From positions 1 to 64,000 of the forward strand of contig JBHYCS010000020.1 in NCBI GenBank assembly GCA_051861445.1: a stretch of 64,000 nucleotides of DNA, in the 5' to 3' direction. Origin of the DNA: Parasediminibacterium sp051861445. Lineage in GTDB: Bacteria > Bacteroidota > Bacteroidia > Chitinophagales > Chitinophagaceae. Below the pieces are notes generated by a model that was not told the DNA's origin, made no database searches, and saw only the letters and a list, made by a program, of their open reading frames with translations. A program made the translations under genes and the position numbers. This document shows, one piece after another, positions 8,656-16,971 of this stretch (its first letter is position 1; each line of letters begins with the position of its first letter).

Positions 8656-9024
8656 TTATTGGTTTGGATCTGTGTAAGTAGCGTTGCCAAATGCAAGCAT
8701 TGGGTAGAAAATAAAACCCAATAAAATTAATCCAATAGTAAAACCTTCATTTTTGCCAAAGCTTTTAGATAGTGCATGAATTGTCATTATATAAAAAATC
8801 ACATTTACTAATGGAATTAAGAATAAAAATAACCACCAACCTGGTTTACCAGCAATTTTTAATAAAACATAACTACTATAAATAGGAATAATGCTTTCCC
8901 AACCTTCTTTCCCTGCTTTTTTATAGATAATCCATTTAGAAACAATCAACAGTAAAAAGAAAGGAACAATTGTAAAAATGATTAATAGTTCAAAAATTCC
9001 CATAGCAGAGCTAATATTATACAT
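8656..9024 (-). CDS. DUF5684-like small integral membrane protein
   Basis: This 122-residue protein has three to four hydrophobic segments (about 10-30, 40-60, 62-82 and 92-112). It carries the pattern KAGKEGWESIIPIYSSYVLLKIAGKPGWW, typical of the DUF5684 family, which is found alone or fused to signal peptidase I in Bacteroidota. Function is unknown. ATG 9003 (MGIFELLI) is a possible alternative start. It is monocistronic, with its own terminator hairpin. It is divergent from the methyltransferase gene. Confidence 0.65.
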   Translation of the reverse strand: MYNISSAMGIFELLIIFTIVPFFLLLIVSKWIIYKKAGKEGWESIIPIYSSYVLLKIAGKPGWWLFLFLIPLVNVIFYIMTIHALSKSFGKNEGFTIGLILLGFIFYPMLAFGNATYTDPNQ

Positions 9025-9111
9025 AATTATAAGTTTTGGTTAATCGAATATAATTAAAGTGTAAATACAATTAATATGTTTTTAAAATTTTGTCAATATT
9101 ATATTTGCCTC

Positions 9112-9648
9112 ATGAGAAAGTTAAGCATGGATGAATTGAGCCGTAAATCGGTTTCAGAATTTAAACAAGCCACTAAAAATAATATTGTAGTTGTTTTAGA
9201 TAATATTAGAAGCATGCACAATGTAGGTAGTGTTTTTAGAACTGCCGATGCTTTTTTAATGGAGGCAATTTGTTTATGCGGCTACACACCTCAACCACCA
9301 CATAGAGATATTCATAAAACAGCATTGGGTGCAACTGAAACGGTAGATTGGTTGTACTATGAAAAAACAATAGATGCAATTCAAGATTTAAAAAGTAGGG
9401 GATATGCTATTTATGCAATTGAACAAGTTGAAAATAGTATTTCGTTAGAAAAATTTGATGTTTCTGGAACCGAAAAAGTAGCCGTAATTTTTGGAAATGA
9501 AGTAGAAGGAGTAGATGCTGAATTATTGCCTTTTTGTGACGCATTTATAGAAATTCCACAATTAGGCACAAAACATTCTTTAAACATTAGCGTTGCAGCT
9601 GGCATTGTTTTATGGAAATTAAGTGAACCTTTATTCTTAAACAAATAG
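9112..9648 (+). CDS. TrmH/SpoU family RNA 2'-O-methyltransferase
   Basis: A SPOUT-class methyltransferase carrying the three SpoU motifs: NIRSMHNVGSVFRTADAF, VIFGNEVEGV and IPQLGTKHSLNISVAAGIVLW. These form the trefoil knot that binds S-adenosylmethionine. The open frame extends to 9076, but MRKLSMDELSRKS at 9112 is the natural start for this family. The protein is about 178 residues and lacks the N-terminal substrate-binding domain of RlmB-type enzymes. The RNA target, tRNA or rRNA, is unknown. Family assignment is secure; position specificity is not. Confidence 0.88.
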   Translation: MRKLSMDELSRKSVSEFKQATKNNIVVVLDNIRSMHNVGSVFRTADAFLMEAICLCGYTPQPPHRDIHKTALGATETVDWLYYEKTIDAIQDLKSRGYAIYAIEQVENSISLEKFDVSGTEKVAVIFGNEVEGVDAELLPFCDAFIEIPQLGTKHSLNISVAAGIVLWKLSEPLFLNK

Positions 9649-9731
9649 CTTTGGTTCTTTATTTATGTGTGCCTACAGATAAACAACAAATTCTATTTAG
9701 GTTTGTAAATTCAATTTATACTTTAGTTTGA

Positions 9732-10649
9732 ATGACGATTATTAAGAATTATTTATCGCTTGTAAAATTTTCACATACCATTTTTGCAATGCCTTTTGCA
9801 ATTATTGGCTTTTTTCTAGCACTTAAAAAAAGTGGAGATGCTTTTACCAATAACTCTTTTAAGCATCAATTGATAACAGGAATGCAGCCTATATTCAGTA
9901 TTGGTGTTCCATTATTTTTAGTAATTATTTGTATGATAACGGCTCGTTCAGCAGCAATGGCTTTTAACCGATATTTAGACAGAAGTTTTGATGCTAAAAA
10001 TCCTAGAACGGCCATTAGAGAAATTCCTGCAGGCATTATATCTGCAAACAGTGCTTTACGTTTTGTAATCATCAATTGTTTTGTATTTATTGTGGCTTGT
10101 TATTTTATCAATTCCCTTTGTTTTGCGTTAAGTCCAGTTGCTTTATTTGTTATTTTATTCTATAGTTATACCAAACGCTTTACAGCACTTTGTCATTTGG
10201 TTTTAGGCATTGGGTTGTCATTAGCACCCATAGGAGCGTATTTAGCTGTTACAGGTGTTTTTGCTTGGTTACCCATTCTATTTTCTTTTGCTGTAGTATT
10301 TTGGGTAAGCGGTTTTGATATCATTTTTGCCTTACAAGATATAGACTTCGATCAATCACAAAAATTATATTCAATACCAGCAGTTTTGGGTAAAAAAAAG
10401 GCTTTATTGGTAAGTGAATTATTGCATGTATTCAGTGCTTTGTTTATTGTAGGTGCAGGATTTGTTGGAGCTTTTAGTTGGATGTATTGGTTAGGGGTTT
10501 TATTTTTTATGGGAATGTTAATTTATCAGCATTCAATTGTAAAACCGAACGATTTAAGCAAAGTAAATATTGCATTTATGACCGCTAACGGAATAGCTAG
10601 CGTGGTTTTTGCAATATTGGTTATTGCAGATTTATTGTTGTTAAACTAA
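9732..10649 (+). CDS. mqnP: UbiA-family prenyltransferase, probably MqnP of menaquinone synthesis
   Basis: This 305-residue polytopic protein carries the first Asp-rich motif N79-R-Y-L-D83-R-S-F-D87 and a second motif DIDFDQSQK near residue 200. These bind the Mg-prenyl diphosphate. The family attaches polyprenyl chains to aromatic acids. In Bacteroidota using the futalosine route, this UbiA-like type (MqnP) prenylates the dihydroxynaphthoate precursor, and a UbiD-like MqnL decarboxylates it. A matching UbiD-type gene lies at 32815-34656. It starts the plus-strand series 9732-13162. The assignment to MqnP rather than a general 4-hydroxybenzoate transferase is inference. Confidence 0.75.
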   Translation: MTIIKNYLSLVKFSHTIFAMPFAIIGFFLALKKSGDAFTNNSFKHQLITGMQPIFSIGVPLFLVIICMITARSAAMAFNRYLDRSFDAKNPRTAIREIPAGIISANSALRFVIINCFVFIVACYFINSLCFALSPVALFVILFYSYTKRFTALCHLVLGIGLSLAPIGAYLAVTGVFAWLPILFSFAVVFWVSGFDIIFALQDIDFDQSQKLYSIPAVLGKKKALLVSELLHVFSALFIVGAGFVGAFSWMYWLGVLFFMGMLIYQHSIVKPNDLSKVNIAFMTANGIASVVFAILVIADLLLLN

Positions 10650-10657
10650 AAAATTAA

Positions 10658-11143
10658 ATGATGAAATATTGTACAAAATTTTTGTTTGTTACTACCATTT
10701 TAATGTGCTTTTTTAATGCTTTACATGCACAAAAATCTTGGAGAATGGGGGTTGGTGTTTCTGCAGGTGCTGCTACTACGAATGTGTATGGATTAGTATT
10801 AGGTGCAGATGCTCGTTTTCAAAAAGGTGTTGCTGAAAATACCTCGTTTATATTTACAACAGGGTTCACCCATTTTTTAGACACAGATAAAACAATCCGT
10901 AGTTTTTCGTATGTGCCTGTTAAATTGGGTTTAAAATCTTTTGTAAATAAACACTTCTATTTTGCTGGTGAAGTTGGTGCAGGGTTAGGTGTTTCTAAAA
11001 ATGCAGGTTCTTCATTTATTTGGTCGCCTTCAGCAGGATATTCATTTAAATCTATCGATTTGGCAGTTAAGTACGAAGATTTTACAGCTTTTGAAACTAC
11101 CAAACAAATAGCAATTCGATTAGCTTACGGTTTTAAATTATAA
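10658..11143 (+). CDS. Hypothetical outer-membrane beta-barrel protein
   Basis: This 161-residue protein has a signal peptide (about residues 1-24, ending LHAQ) and then short amphipathic beta-strands rich in Gly, Phe and Tyr, ending in an aromatic-rich strand (QIAIRLAYGFKL). This is the pattern of a small eight-stranded outer-membrane barrel. The family is not identified. It lies 8 bp after the UbiA-like gene and 3 bp before ruvX, so it is almost certainly in the same operon, although the neighbours do not suggest a role. Confidence 0.7.
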   Translation: MMKYCTKFLFVTTILMCFFNALHAQKSWRMGVGVSAGAATTNVYGLVLGADARFQKGVAENTSFIFTTGFTHFLDTDKTIRSFSYVPVKLGLKSFVNKHFYFAGEVGAGLGVSKNAGSSFIWSPSAGYSFKSIDLAVKYEDFTAFETTKQIAIRLAYGFKL

Positions 11144-11146
11144 ATT

Positions 11147-11560
11147 TTGGCAAGAATTATTTGTTTAGATTATGGTGCAAAAAGAACAGGAATAGCTGTT
11201 ACAGATCCGTTGCAAATTATTGCAACTGCATTAGAAACAGTAGATACCAAACAGCTATTTACATTTTTACAAAAATATTTTCAAGCAGAAACTGTTGAAC
11301 TAATACTCATTGGTTTGCCCCTCAATTTAGACGATTCTCCAACACATGCTACACCGTTGGTTTTAGCTGCTATTAAACGTTTACAAAAAGAGTTTCCACA
11401 CATACCTGTAAAAACAGTAGATGAACGTTACTCTTCGAAAAATGCATCTAAGGCAATGGTTCAAATGGGTATGAAAAAAAAAGACCGTCAAGTAAAAGCC
11501 AATATCGATCAAGTTGCTGCAACCATGTTGTTGCAAGAATATTTAGGCATTATTAGTTAA
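11147..11560 (+). CDS. ruvX: Holliday junction resolvase-like protein RuvX/YqgF
   Basis: This 137-residue protein has the RNase H-like fold of YqgF. The catalytic Asp8 is in ICLDYGAKRTGIAVTD, the middle motif ends in GLPLNLD, and VDERYSS contributes further acidic residues. It acts in 16S rRNA 5'-end maturation and has been proposed as a Holliday-junction resolvase. The start is a TTG codon at 11147, only 3 bp after the previous stop. No in-frame ATG lies near the conserved N-terminus, so the rare start seems real and the gene is probably translationally coupled. Confidence 0.9.
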   Translation: MARIICLDYGAKRTGIAVTDPLQIIATALETVDTKQLFTFLQKYFQAETVELILIGLPLNLDDSPTHATPLVLAAIKRLQKEFPHIPVKTVDERYSSKNASKAMVQMGMKKKDRQVKANIDQVAATMLLQEYLGIIS

Positions 11561-11562
11561 AA

Positions 11563-11592
11563 ATTGCTTCTTACAGCATTCACTTATATTTG
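11563..11592 (+). promoter_or_regulatory. Putative Bacteroidota-type promoter of def
   Basis: ATTG at 11563-11566 and TATATTTG at 11585-11592 are separated by 18 bp. This is close to the Bacteroidota consensus TTTG-N19-21-TAnnTTTG. It lies in the 82-bp gap after ruvX, and the def start codon is 50 bp downstream. Confidence 0.45.
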
Positions 11593-11642
11593 TTTATTAT
11601 TTATTATCGAATTCCTTTTAGGTATAAGAATTTTTATTAAGT

Positions 11643-12221
11643 ATGATTTTACCAATAGTAGCCTTTGGCAATCCTGTATTAAGAAAGGTAGCAACTGAAA
11701 TAACACCTGAATATCCAGAGTTAAAAAAACTAATTGCCGATATGTGGGAAACCATGTATAGTAGTAATGGTGTGGGTTTGGCAGCACCACAAATTAATAA
11801 AGACATTCGTTTGTTTGTAGTAGATAGTAAACAAATTTTCGATAATCAAGATGAAGAAGATAAAGGTTTGTATAGCGATGAACCTGGCATAAAAGAAGTA
11901 TTTATAAACGCAAAAATTGTAGAACTTTCTGGTAAAGAATGGCCTTATAATGAAGGGTGCTTATCTATTCCTAAAATACGTGAAGATGTATACAGACAAG
12001 AAACTGTTGTACTATCTTATCTAGATAAAAACTTTCAACCTCACACCAAAACATTTACAGGCATTACTGCAAGAGTAATTTTACACGAATACGATCATAT
12101 CGAAGGGAAATTATTTATCGATTACCTAAAACCACTTCGTAAAAAAATGTTACAAAGCAAGTTGAACGATATTACAAAGGGAAAAATTAAGGTAGATTAT
12201 AAAATGAGCTTTGCTAAATAA
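11643..12221 (+). CDS. def: Peptide deformylase
   Basis: This 192-residue cytoplasmic metalloenzyme removes the formyl group from the N-terminal Met of new proteins. All three motifs are intact: GVGLAAPQ (residues 43-50), EGCLSIP with metal ligand Cys106, and HEYDH with His148, Glu149 and His152. The length is normal, with the Bacteroidota insert KQIFDNQDEEDKGLYSDE before the second strand. A promoter-like sequence precedes it. The next gene starts 2 bp after its stop. Confidence 0.96.
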   Translation: MILPIVAFGNPVLRKVATEITPEYPELKKLIADMWETMYSSNGVGLAAPQINKDIRLFVVDSKQIFDNQDEEDKGLYSDEPGIKEVFINAKIVELSGKEWPYNEGCLSIPKIREDVYRQETVVLSYLDKNFQPHTKTFTGITARVILHEYDHIEGKLFIDYLKPLRKKMLQSKLNDITKGKIKVDYKMSFAK

Positions 12222-12223
12222 AC

Positions 12224-13162
12224 ATGAAAAAAGGTATCTTCTTTTTTTTTATATGCATTCATTTCTTTGGCAAATTAAAGGCTCAAGATACCACCATTAT
12301 TATTGACAATAGAAAACTATCATTACCAGAAGTATTTGTAAGAAACAACTTCGATTACAAAAAAGTATTGCAACAAATAAAAGACGATACTACTTTTTAT
12401 AAAGCATTTAAAAACCTACGCATTTTAAATTATACATCATATAACGACATAAAAATGATGGATAAAAAAAATGCTGTAAAAGCCTCTTTGTTTAGTAAAA
12501 CCCAGCAAATTCGGAAAAATGGTTGTAGAACAATGAATGTGTTAGAAGAAGCAATAACAGGAGATTTTTTCGATAGTAAAAACAACTTTAATTACTTAAC
12601 AGGTGAGTTGTACGCTAGCTTATTTTTTACAAAAGGAACTATTTGTGGAGAAGATAATATTGTGAGTAAAAGTCAAATTTCTACAAGCAATAAAAAGGGC
12701 ATAGATAAACATAAAGAACAATTAAAAATGTTGTTTTTTAATCCTGGAAAAAAAATAAAAGGCATACCTTTTATTGGCGATAAACTAGATTTATACGATG
12801 AAAATGCCCACAAAATATACGATTACAAATTAGACATTGTAGAATACAAAGGCAGCAATTGTTATCTATTTTCAATCAAACCAAAAGACAATCTTGGGTT
12901 ATTTAAAAAAGACAATGTTGTTGTAGATGAAATGACAACTTGGTTTGATATAAAAACGCTAGAAGTGTTGGCTCGAAATTATTCTTTAAGCTATAAAGCG
13001 GGTGTGTACGATTTTGATGTAACAATGGAAGTAGAAATGACTCGTTTTAATCATCTAATCGTTCCTAAAATATTGAGATATAAAGGCAATTGGGATGTAA
13101 TTTTTAAGAAAAGAGAGAGTGGTGTATTTACTGCCACACTGTTTAATTTTAAAGAAGAATAA
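12224..13162 (+). CDS. Hypothetical secreted protein
   Basis: This 312-residue protein has a signal peptide (about residues 1-20, ending LKAQ). The remainder is mixed alpha/beta and Lys-rich, with a pattern near residues 185-300 (KIYDYKLDIVEYKGSNCYLFSIKPKD... TTWFDIKTLEVLARNYSL). That pattern recalls periplasmic LolA/LolB-like or DUF-type lipid-binding sheets, but I cannot assign a family. The gene starts 2 bp after def, so it is co-transcribed. It converges on recJ, with 2 bp between the stops. No function is claimed. Confidence 0.65.
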   Translation: MKKGIFFFFICIHFFGKLKAQDTTIIIDNRKLSLPEVFVRNNFDYKKVLQQIKDDTTFYKAFKNLRILNYTSYNDIKMMDKKNAVKASLFSKTQQIRKNGCRTMNVLEEAITGDFFDSKNNFNYLTGELYASLFFTKGTICGEDNIVSKSQISTSNKKGIDKHKEQLKMLFFNPGKKIKGIPFIGDKLDLYDENAHKIYDYKLDIVEYKGSNCYLFSIKPKDNLGLFKKDNVVVDEMTTWFDIKTLEVLARNYSLSYKAGVYDFDVTMEVEMTRFNHLIVPKILRYKGNWDVIFKKRESGVFTATLFNFKEE

Positions 13163-13164
13163 AT

Positions 13165-14865
13165 CTAAGCAAAAGAAAGTTGAACATCAATAATTCTTAA
13201 TTGAAGGTTACTTTCATTGTTCCATTCATTCATTTCAATCGTATACACAATATCTACAGGTTCATTCATTTGCAATAAGTGAAATTTGTGAGCCAAATTA
13301 AATCCAATTCCAGAAAAAGTAATGTTTTGTTGTTTTACCAAAAAACGAACATGTTGTTCTTTTACAATTTTACTAAAACCAGTATCCATTACTTTACGAG
13401 TTATAAATACAGGACGCATGTTTTCTGGCCCAAATGGCTCCATTTGATTGATGATGTTGTAAAAACTAGGTGTAATTTCTGCAAACTTTAATTCTGCATC
13501 AATAATTATTTCAGGCGTTAAAGAATCTGTTGAAATAGTATTCGCTACTTCAATTTCAAATGCATCTGCAAAAGCTTGAACATTTTCTGGTAAAAGCGTC
13601 ATACCTGCTGCTGCAAAATGACCACCATAACCCAATAAATAATCTTTACAGGCATGAATGGCTTCGTATATATTAAATCCATTCACACTTCTAGCACTTC
13701 CAGCAACTATATCACCACTTTTAGTGAGTACAATTGTTGGTCTGTAAAAAGTTTCAATTAATCTACTTGCAACAATTCCTACAACTCCTTTATGCCAATG
13801 TGGTTGATATACAACGGTAGATTTTCTATTTTTTAATGCTTCATTGTCATTAATTAAGTTTAAAGCTTCTTCAGTAATGGTACTATCAGCTTCTTTTCTA
13901 TCCATATTATCCAAATGCAGCATTTTAGCTATTTCTATAGCTTTAGTAGCATCTTGTTCTATAAACAATTGAACTGCTTTTTTGGCGTCATCCATTCTTC
14001 CAGCTGCGTTAATTCTTGGTGCAATTACAAATACAAGATTGGTAATTTGCATTTCTTTTTTTACAGCGGCTAATTCCATCAAAGCTTTAATTCCAGCACA
14101 AGGGTTTTCGTTAACTTTTTTAAGGCCATAAAAAGCCAAAACTCTGTTCTCATCAACAATTGGTACAATGTCTGCGGCAATTGCTACAGCAACTAAATCA
14201 ATATAATTTAAATACGAAGAATCTGGTAAATGCAGCGTTTCAGCCAATGCTTGCATGAGTTTAAAGCCAACACCACAGCCACACAATTCTTTAAAAGGGT
14301 AGGGACAATCTTTTTGTTTTGCATTTAATATTGCTACTGCATTTGGAATAACAGCATCGGGTAAATGATGATCGCAAACAATAAAATCAATGTCAAGGTT
14401 ATTGGCATAATCAATCAGTTCCACACTTTTTATACCACAATCTAAAGATATAATCAAAGTAATTCCTTCTGATTTTGCAAAGTCAATTCCAGCCTTGCTT
14501 ACACCATAGCCCTCTTTATATCTGTGTGGAATATAAAAATCTACATGCGTATAAATTTGTTTCAAAAATTGATACATACTTGCAACACTCGTTGTTCCAT
14601 CCACATCATAATCACCAAAAACAAGTATTTTTTCTTCATTGTTAAAAGCAGTAACAATTCTGTCAACAGCTTTTTGCATGTCCTTCATTAGCCAAGGGCT
14701 ATGCAACATGTCTAACTTTGGTCTAAAAAATTGTTTTGCTTTTTCAAATTCATCAATCGATCGTTGAACCAATATTTTACAAATAGTAGCATTTATGTTT
14801 AGTGATGCTTGCAATGCATTTGCCTGAGTTTCATTTGTAGGTATTATTGTCCAACGTTTTTGCAT
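13165..14865 (-). CDS. recJ: Single-stranded-DNA-specific exonuclease RecJ
   Basis: This 566-residue 5'-3' single-strand exonuclease acts in recombination and mismatch repair. The DHH phosphoesterase core has motif GDYDVDG (Asp85, Asp87 and Asp89) and DHH at 165-167. The DHHA1 domain has the GGHFAAAG motif, and the C-terminal part is an OB-fold. The start ATG at 14865 gives the usual N-terminus (MQKRWTI). The length is normal for Bacteroidota RecJ. It lies next to, and on the same strand as, the polyprenyl synthase gene, separated by a repeat element at 14911-14959. Confidence 0.95.
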   Translation of the reverse strand: MQKRWTIIPTNETQANALQASLNINATICKILVQRSIDEFEKAKQFFRPKLDMLHSPWLMKDMQKAVDRIVTAFNNEEKILVFGDYDVDGTTSVASMYQFLKQIYTHVDFYIPHRYKEGYGVSKAGIDFAKSEGITLIISLDCGIKSVELIDYANNLDIDFIVCDHHLPDAVIPNAVAILNAKQKDCPYPFKELCGCGVGFKLMQALAETLHLPDSSYLNYIDLVAVAIAADIVPIVDENRVLAFYGLKKVNENPCAGIKALMELAAVKKEMQITNLVFVIAPRINAAGRMDDAKKAVQLFIEQDATKAIEIAKMLHLDNMDRKEADSTITEEALNLINDNEALKNRKSTVVYQPHWHKGVVGIVASRLIETFYRPTIVLTKSGDIVAGSARSVNGFNIYEAIHACKDYLLGYGGHFAAAGMTLLPENVQAFADAFEIEVANTISTDSLTPEIIIDAELKFAEITPSFYNIINQMEPFGPENMRPVFITRKVMDTGFSKIVKEQHVRFLVKQQNITFSGIGFNLAHKFHLLQMNEPVDIVYTIEMNEWNNESNLQLRIIDVQLSFA

Positions 14866-14910
14866 GCAGTAAAATCAAAAAAATGATGTAATCAACAATA
14901 TATCTTTTCT

Positions 14911-14959
14911 CTGCCGCCGTTGTGTCACTCACTTGTACGTTTGTTTCGCTAATCGGCAG
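14911..14959 (-). repeat. Foldable intergenic repeat, family 2, copy 1
   Basis: Between recJ and the polyprenyl synthase gene, CTGCCG (14911-14916) and CGGCAG (14954-14959) can pair as a closing stem. Read on the minus strand, the element contains ACGTACAAGTGAGTGACACA followed by ACGGCGGCAG. A second copy at 29857-29909 shares ACGTACAAG, the following AGTG-GAC-C pattern and a closing stem at equal spacing. It may be a small RNA, a processing site or an interspersed repeat. Confidence 0.5.
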
Positions 14960-14969
14960 TCGTATACAA

Positions 14970-15932
14970 CTAGTATGCTCTATCAGTGGTATATCTCACT
15001 AATTCTTCCAGTGCGTTTCTTGTATCAGATTCTTCAAATTCGTGTAAAATAGCAAGTGCTTCATCTCTAAATGCAAACATTTTATTGGTAGCATAGCTAA
15101 TTCCACCCCATTTAGTTACTTCTTCCAATACAAATGCCACTTTGTCTTTTTGGGTATTTTCATTTTTAATGATGTAAATAATTTTTTTTCTGGTGGCTTT
15201 ATCACAATTATTTAAAACATAAATGAGTGGTAAGGTTAATTTTTTTTCTTTGATATCGTTACCAGTTGGTTTTCCAATATTAGCAGTGCCATAATCAAAT
15301 AAATCGTCTTTTATTTGAAAAGCCATACCTACTTTTTCTCCAAAAAGCCTCATTTTTTCAATAGCTGCTTTATCTTCAAATGTAGAAGCAGCACCAGCAG
15401 CACAGCAAGCAGCGAGCAAAGAAGCTGTTTTTCCTCTAATGATTTCGTAGTAAATAGATTCGTCTAAGTTTAGCTTTCTAGCTTTTTCAAGTTGTAATAA
15501 TTCTCCCTCACTCATTAATTTAATCGCTTCAGAAAGAATTTCTAAAATAAGATGGTCTTTATTATTTAAAGAAAGTAACAAGCCTTTAGATAACAAATAA
15601 TCACCAACGATTACGGCAATTTTATTTTTCCATAAAGCATTAATACTAAAAAATCCACGTCTTTCATCTGCTTCGTCTACAACATCATCATGAACCAACG
15701 TTGCAGTATGTAATAATTCTACTAAAGAAGCCGCTCTATAACTAGGATCTGCAATATCTCCCCCCAATTTTGCACTTAAAAGCACAAACATTGGTCTAAG
15801 CTGTTTGCCCTTTCTCTTTACTATATATTGCATAATTCTGTCTAATAACGGAACTCTGCTTCTAACAGCTTCTCTAAAGTGAATCTCAAACTGTTCTAAT
15901 TCTTTTGATATAATTTTTTTTGCTAAAGTCAT
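14970..15932 (-). CDS. Long-chain polyprenyl diphosphate synthase
   Basis: This 320-residue all-helical trans-prenyltransferase condenses isopentenyl diphosphate units. The first Asp motif is HDDVVDEADERRG (Asp82, Asp83, Asp86) and the second is KDDLFDYG (Asp209, Asp210, Asp213). The substrate-binding GKQLRP motif is at 42-47. Small residues upstream of the first motif (LLHTATL) are the pattern of long-chain enzymes making the C35-C45 quinone side chain. It would supply the side chain for the UbiA-like MqnP at 9732. The exact chain length (IspB, HepT or SdsA type) is not determined. Confidence 0.9.
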   Translation of the reverse strand: MTLAKKIISKELEQFEIHFREAVRSRVPLLDRIMQYIVKRKGKQLRPMFVLLSAKLGGDIADPSYRAASLVELLHTATLVHDDVVDEADERRGFFSINALWKNKIAVIVGDYLLSKGLLLSLNNKDHLILEILSEAIKLMSEGELLQLEKARKLNLDESIYYEIIRGKTASLLAACCAAGAASTFEDKAAIEKMRLFGEKVGMAFQIKDDLFDYGTANIGKPTGNDIKEKKLTLPLIYVLNNCDKATRKKIIYIIKNENTQKDKVAFVLEEVTKWGGISYATNKMFAFRDEALAILHEFEESDTRNALEELVRYTTDRAY

Positions 15933-16034
15933 ATATAGTTGTGCAAGATAGCACCGTTCATAGATAATTAGTCTAAAATAAATCAGAAAAAATTTCGTTT
16001 TTATGTAGAAAAAATGTCTGTAGATGAATTTGAA

Positions 16035-16065
16035 TTTGGTATTTGAATTCGTTTACATACTTTTG
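16035..16065 (+). promoter_or_regulatory. Bacteroidota consensus promoter of the outer-membrane/OmpA operon
   Basis: TTTG at 16035-16038 and TACTTTTG at 16058-16065 are separated by exactly 19 bp. This fits the primary sigma factor consensus TTTG-N19-21-TAnnTTTG of this phylum. Transcription would begin near 16072, giving a leader of about 40 nt before the ATG at 16112. It is the best promoter match I found in the window. Confidence 0.65.
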
Positions 16066-16111
16066 GCACGGATTTTATGACACTTGTTATATAACTTCTT
16101 AAACAATAATT

Positions 16112-16918
16112 ATGGTAATCAAAAAGTACACTCTATTAGTGGCTGCTTTATTCTTATTACAAGCTGCCACATTTGCACAATCTACCGATTGGGGTTGGGA
16201 TTGGAAAGATTCTTCAAAAGTTCCTGTAAAGAGCATGCCTCAATACAACGAATTTTTACAAAACAAATATCCTTATCCTCCAAAGCCACGTAATGCTTGG
16301 GAATTTGGCGTAGCTACTGGATATTCTGCTATCACAGGTGATGTAAAAGGAAAGCCAGGAATTGGTGGTGCTTTAACATTAAGAAAAGCAATTAATCATA
16401 CATTCTCTGTAAGAGCTGGTTATTTCGGTGGATATCAATATGGAAAACCAACTAATAACTTAAGATTTCAACAGCAGGAATTTAGAAACTGGTTACATTC
16501 TGGTGCTTTAGATTTAATCGTTTCTCTAAACACAATTAGTTTCAATCGTGGTAATCCTAAAACAAATGTTTATTTGCTTGGAGGTTACAACTTAATAGCT
16601 ACTAAAGTTTTACAAAAACAAGCCAATGGATCCTATAGAACTTTCTATGGTCAAGGTTTATTTAACACAACCGATCAAATTATCGGAACTTTTGGTGGTG
16701 CAGAGGTTAACAGAAGAAGAGGATGGACTTTATTACATGGCTTTAGCTATGGTGCTGGTGTAGCATTTAAAGTTAGTCCTAAGTTTAATTTAGGTTTAGA
16801 ACAACGTTTTACTGCAATGGCTACTGGTTATGATTATTTAGACGGTGCTGCAGGCGGTGGAAAAGGTGATGTTTATAGTTTTACTAGCTTAAGATTCAAT
16901 TTTAATTTAGGTAACTAG
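16112..16918 (+). CDS. Outer-membrane beta-barrel protein
   Basis: This 268-residue protein has a signal peptide (about residues 1-22, ending TFAQ) and a short N-terminal extension. It then has regularly spaced Gly/aromatic beta-strands (WEFGVATGYSAITGDVKG, SVRAGYFGGYQYG and others), ending LRFNFNLGN with a terminal aromatic strand. This is an outer-membrane barrel of OmpA-N/porin size. It starts a two-gene operon with the OmpA-like protein downstream, led by a consensus promoter and closed by a terminator, so it is probably abundant in the envelope. No specific family is recognised. Confidence 0.75.
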   Translation: MVIKKYTLLVAALFLLQAATFAQSTDWGWDWKDSSKVPVKSMPQYNEFLQNKYPYPPKPRNAWEFGVATGYSAITGDVKGKPGIGGALTLRKAINHTFSVRAGYFGGYQYGKPTNNLRFQQQEFRNWLHSGALDLIVSLNTISFNRGNPKTNVYLLGGYNLIATKVLQKQANGSYRTFYGQGLFNTTDQIIGTFGGAEVNRRRGWTLLHGFSYGAGVAFKVSPKFNLGLEQRFTAMATGYDYLDGAAGGGKGDVYSFTSLRFNFNLGN

Positions 16919-16971
16919 AAATTAGTTTCATCATTTTATTACACATTTCATCAATTTTATAATTAATTACA

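Noticed and set aside
9100..9107. TATATTTG as a promoter for the methyltransferase gene
   Set aside because: It lies only 4 bp from the start codon and has no -33 TTTG at the right distance.
9076..9111. Upstream extension of the methyltransferase gene
   Set aside because: The added residues (MFLKFCQYYICL) are not family-like; the SpoU protein naturally begins at 9112.
15933..16034. Possible gene upstream of the outer-membrane operon
   Set aside because: There is no reading frame with a credible start; only the promoter at 16035-16065 stands out.
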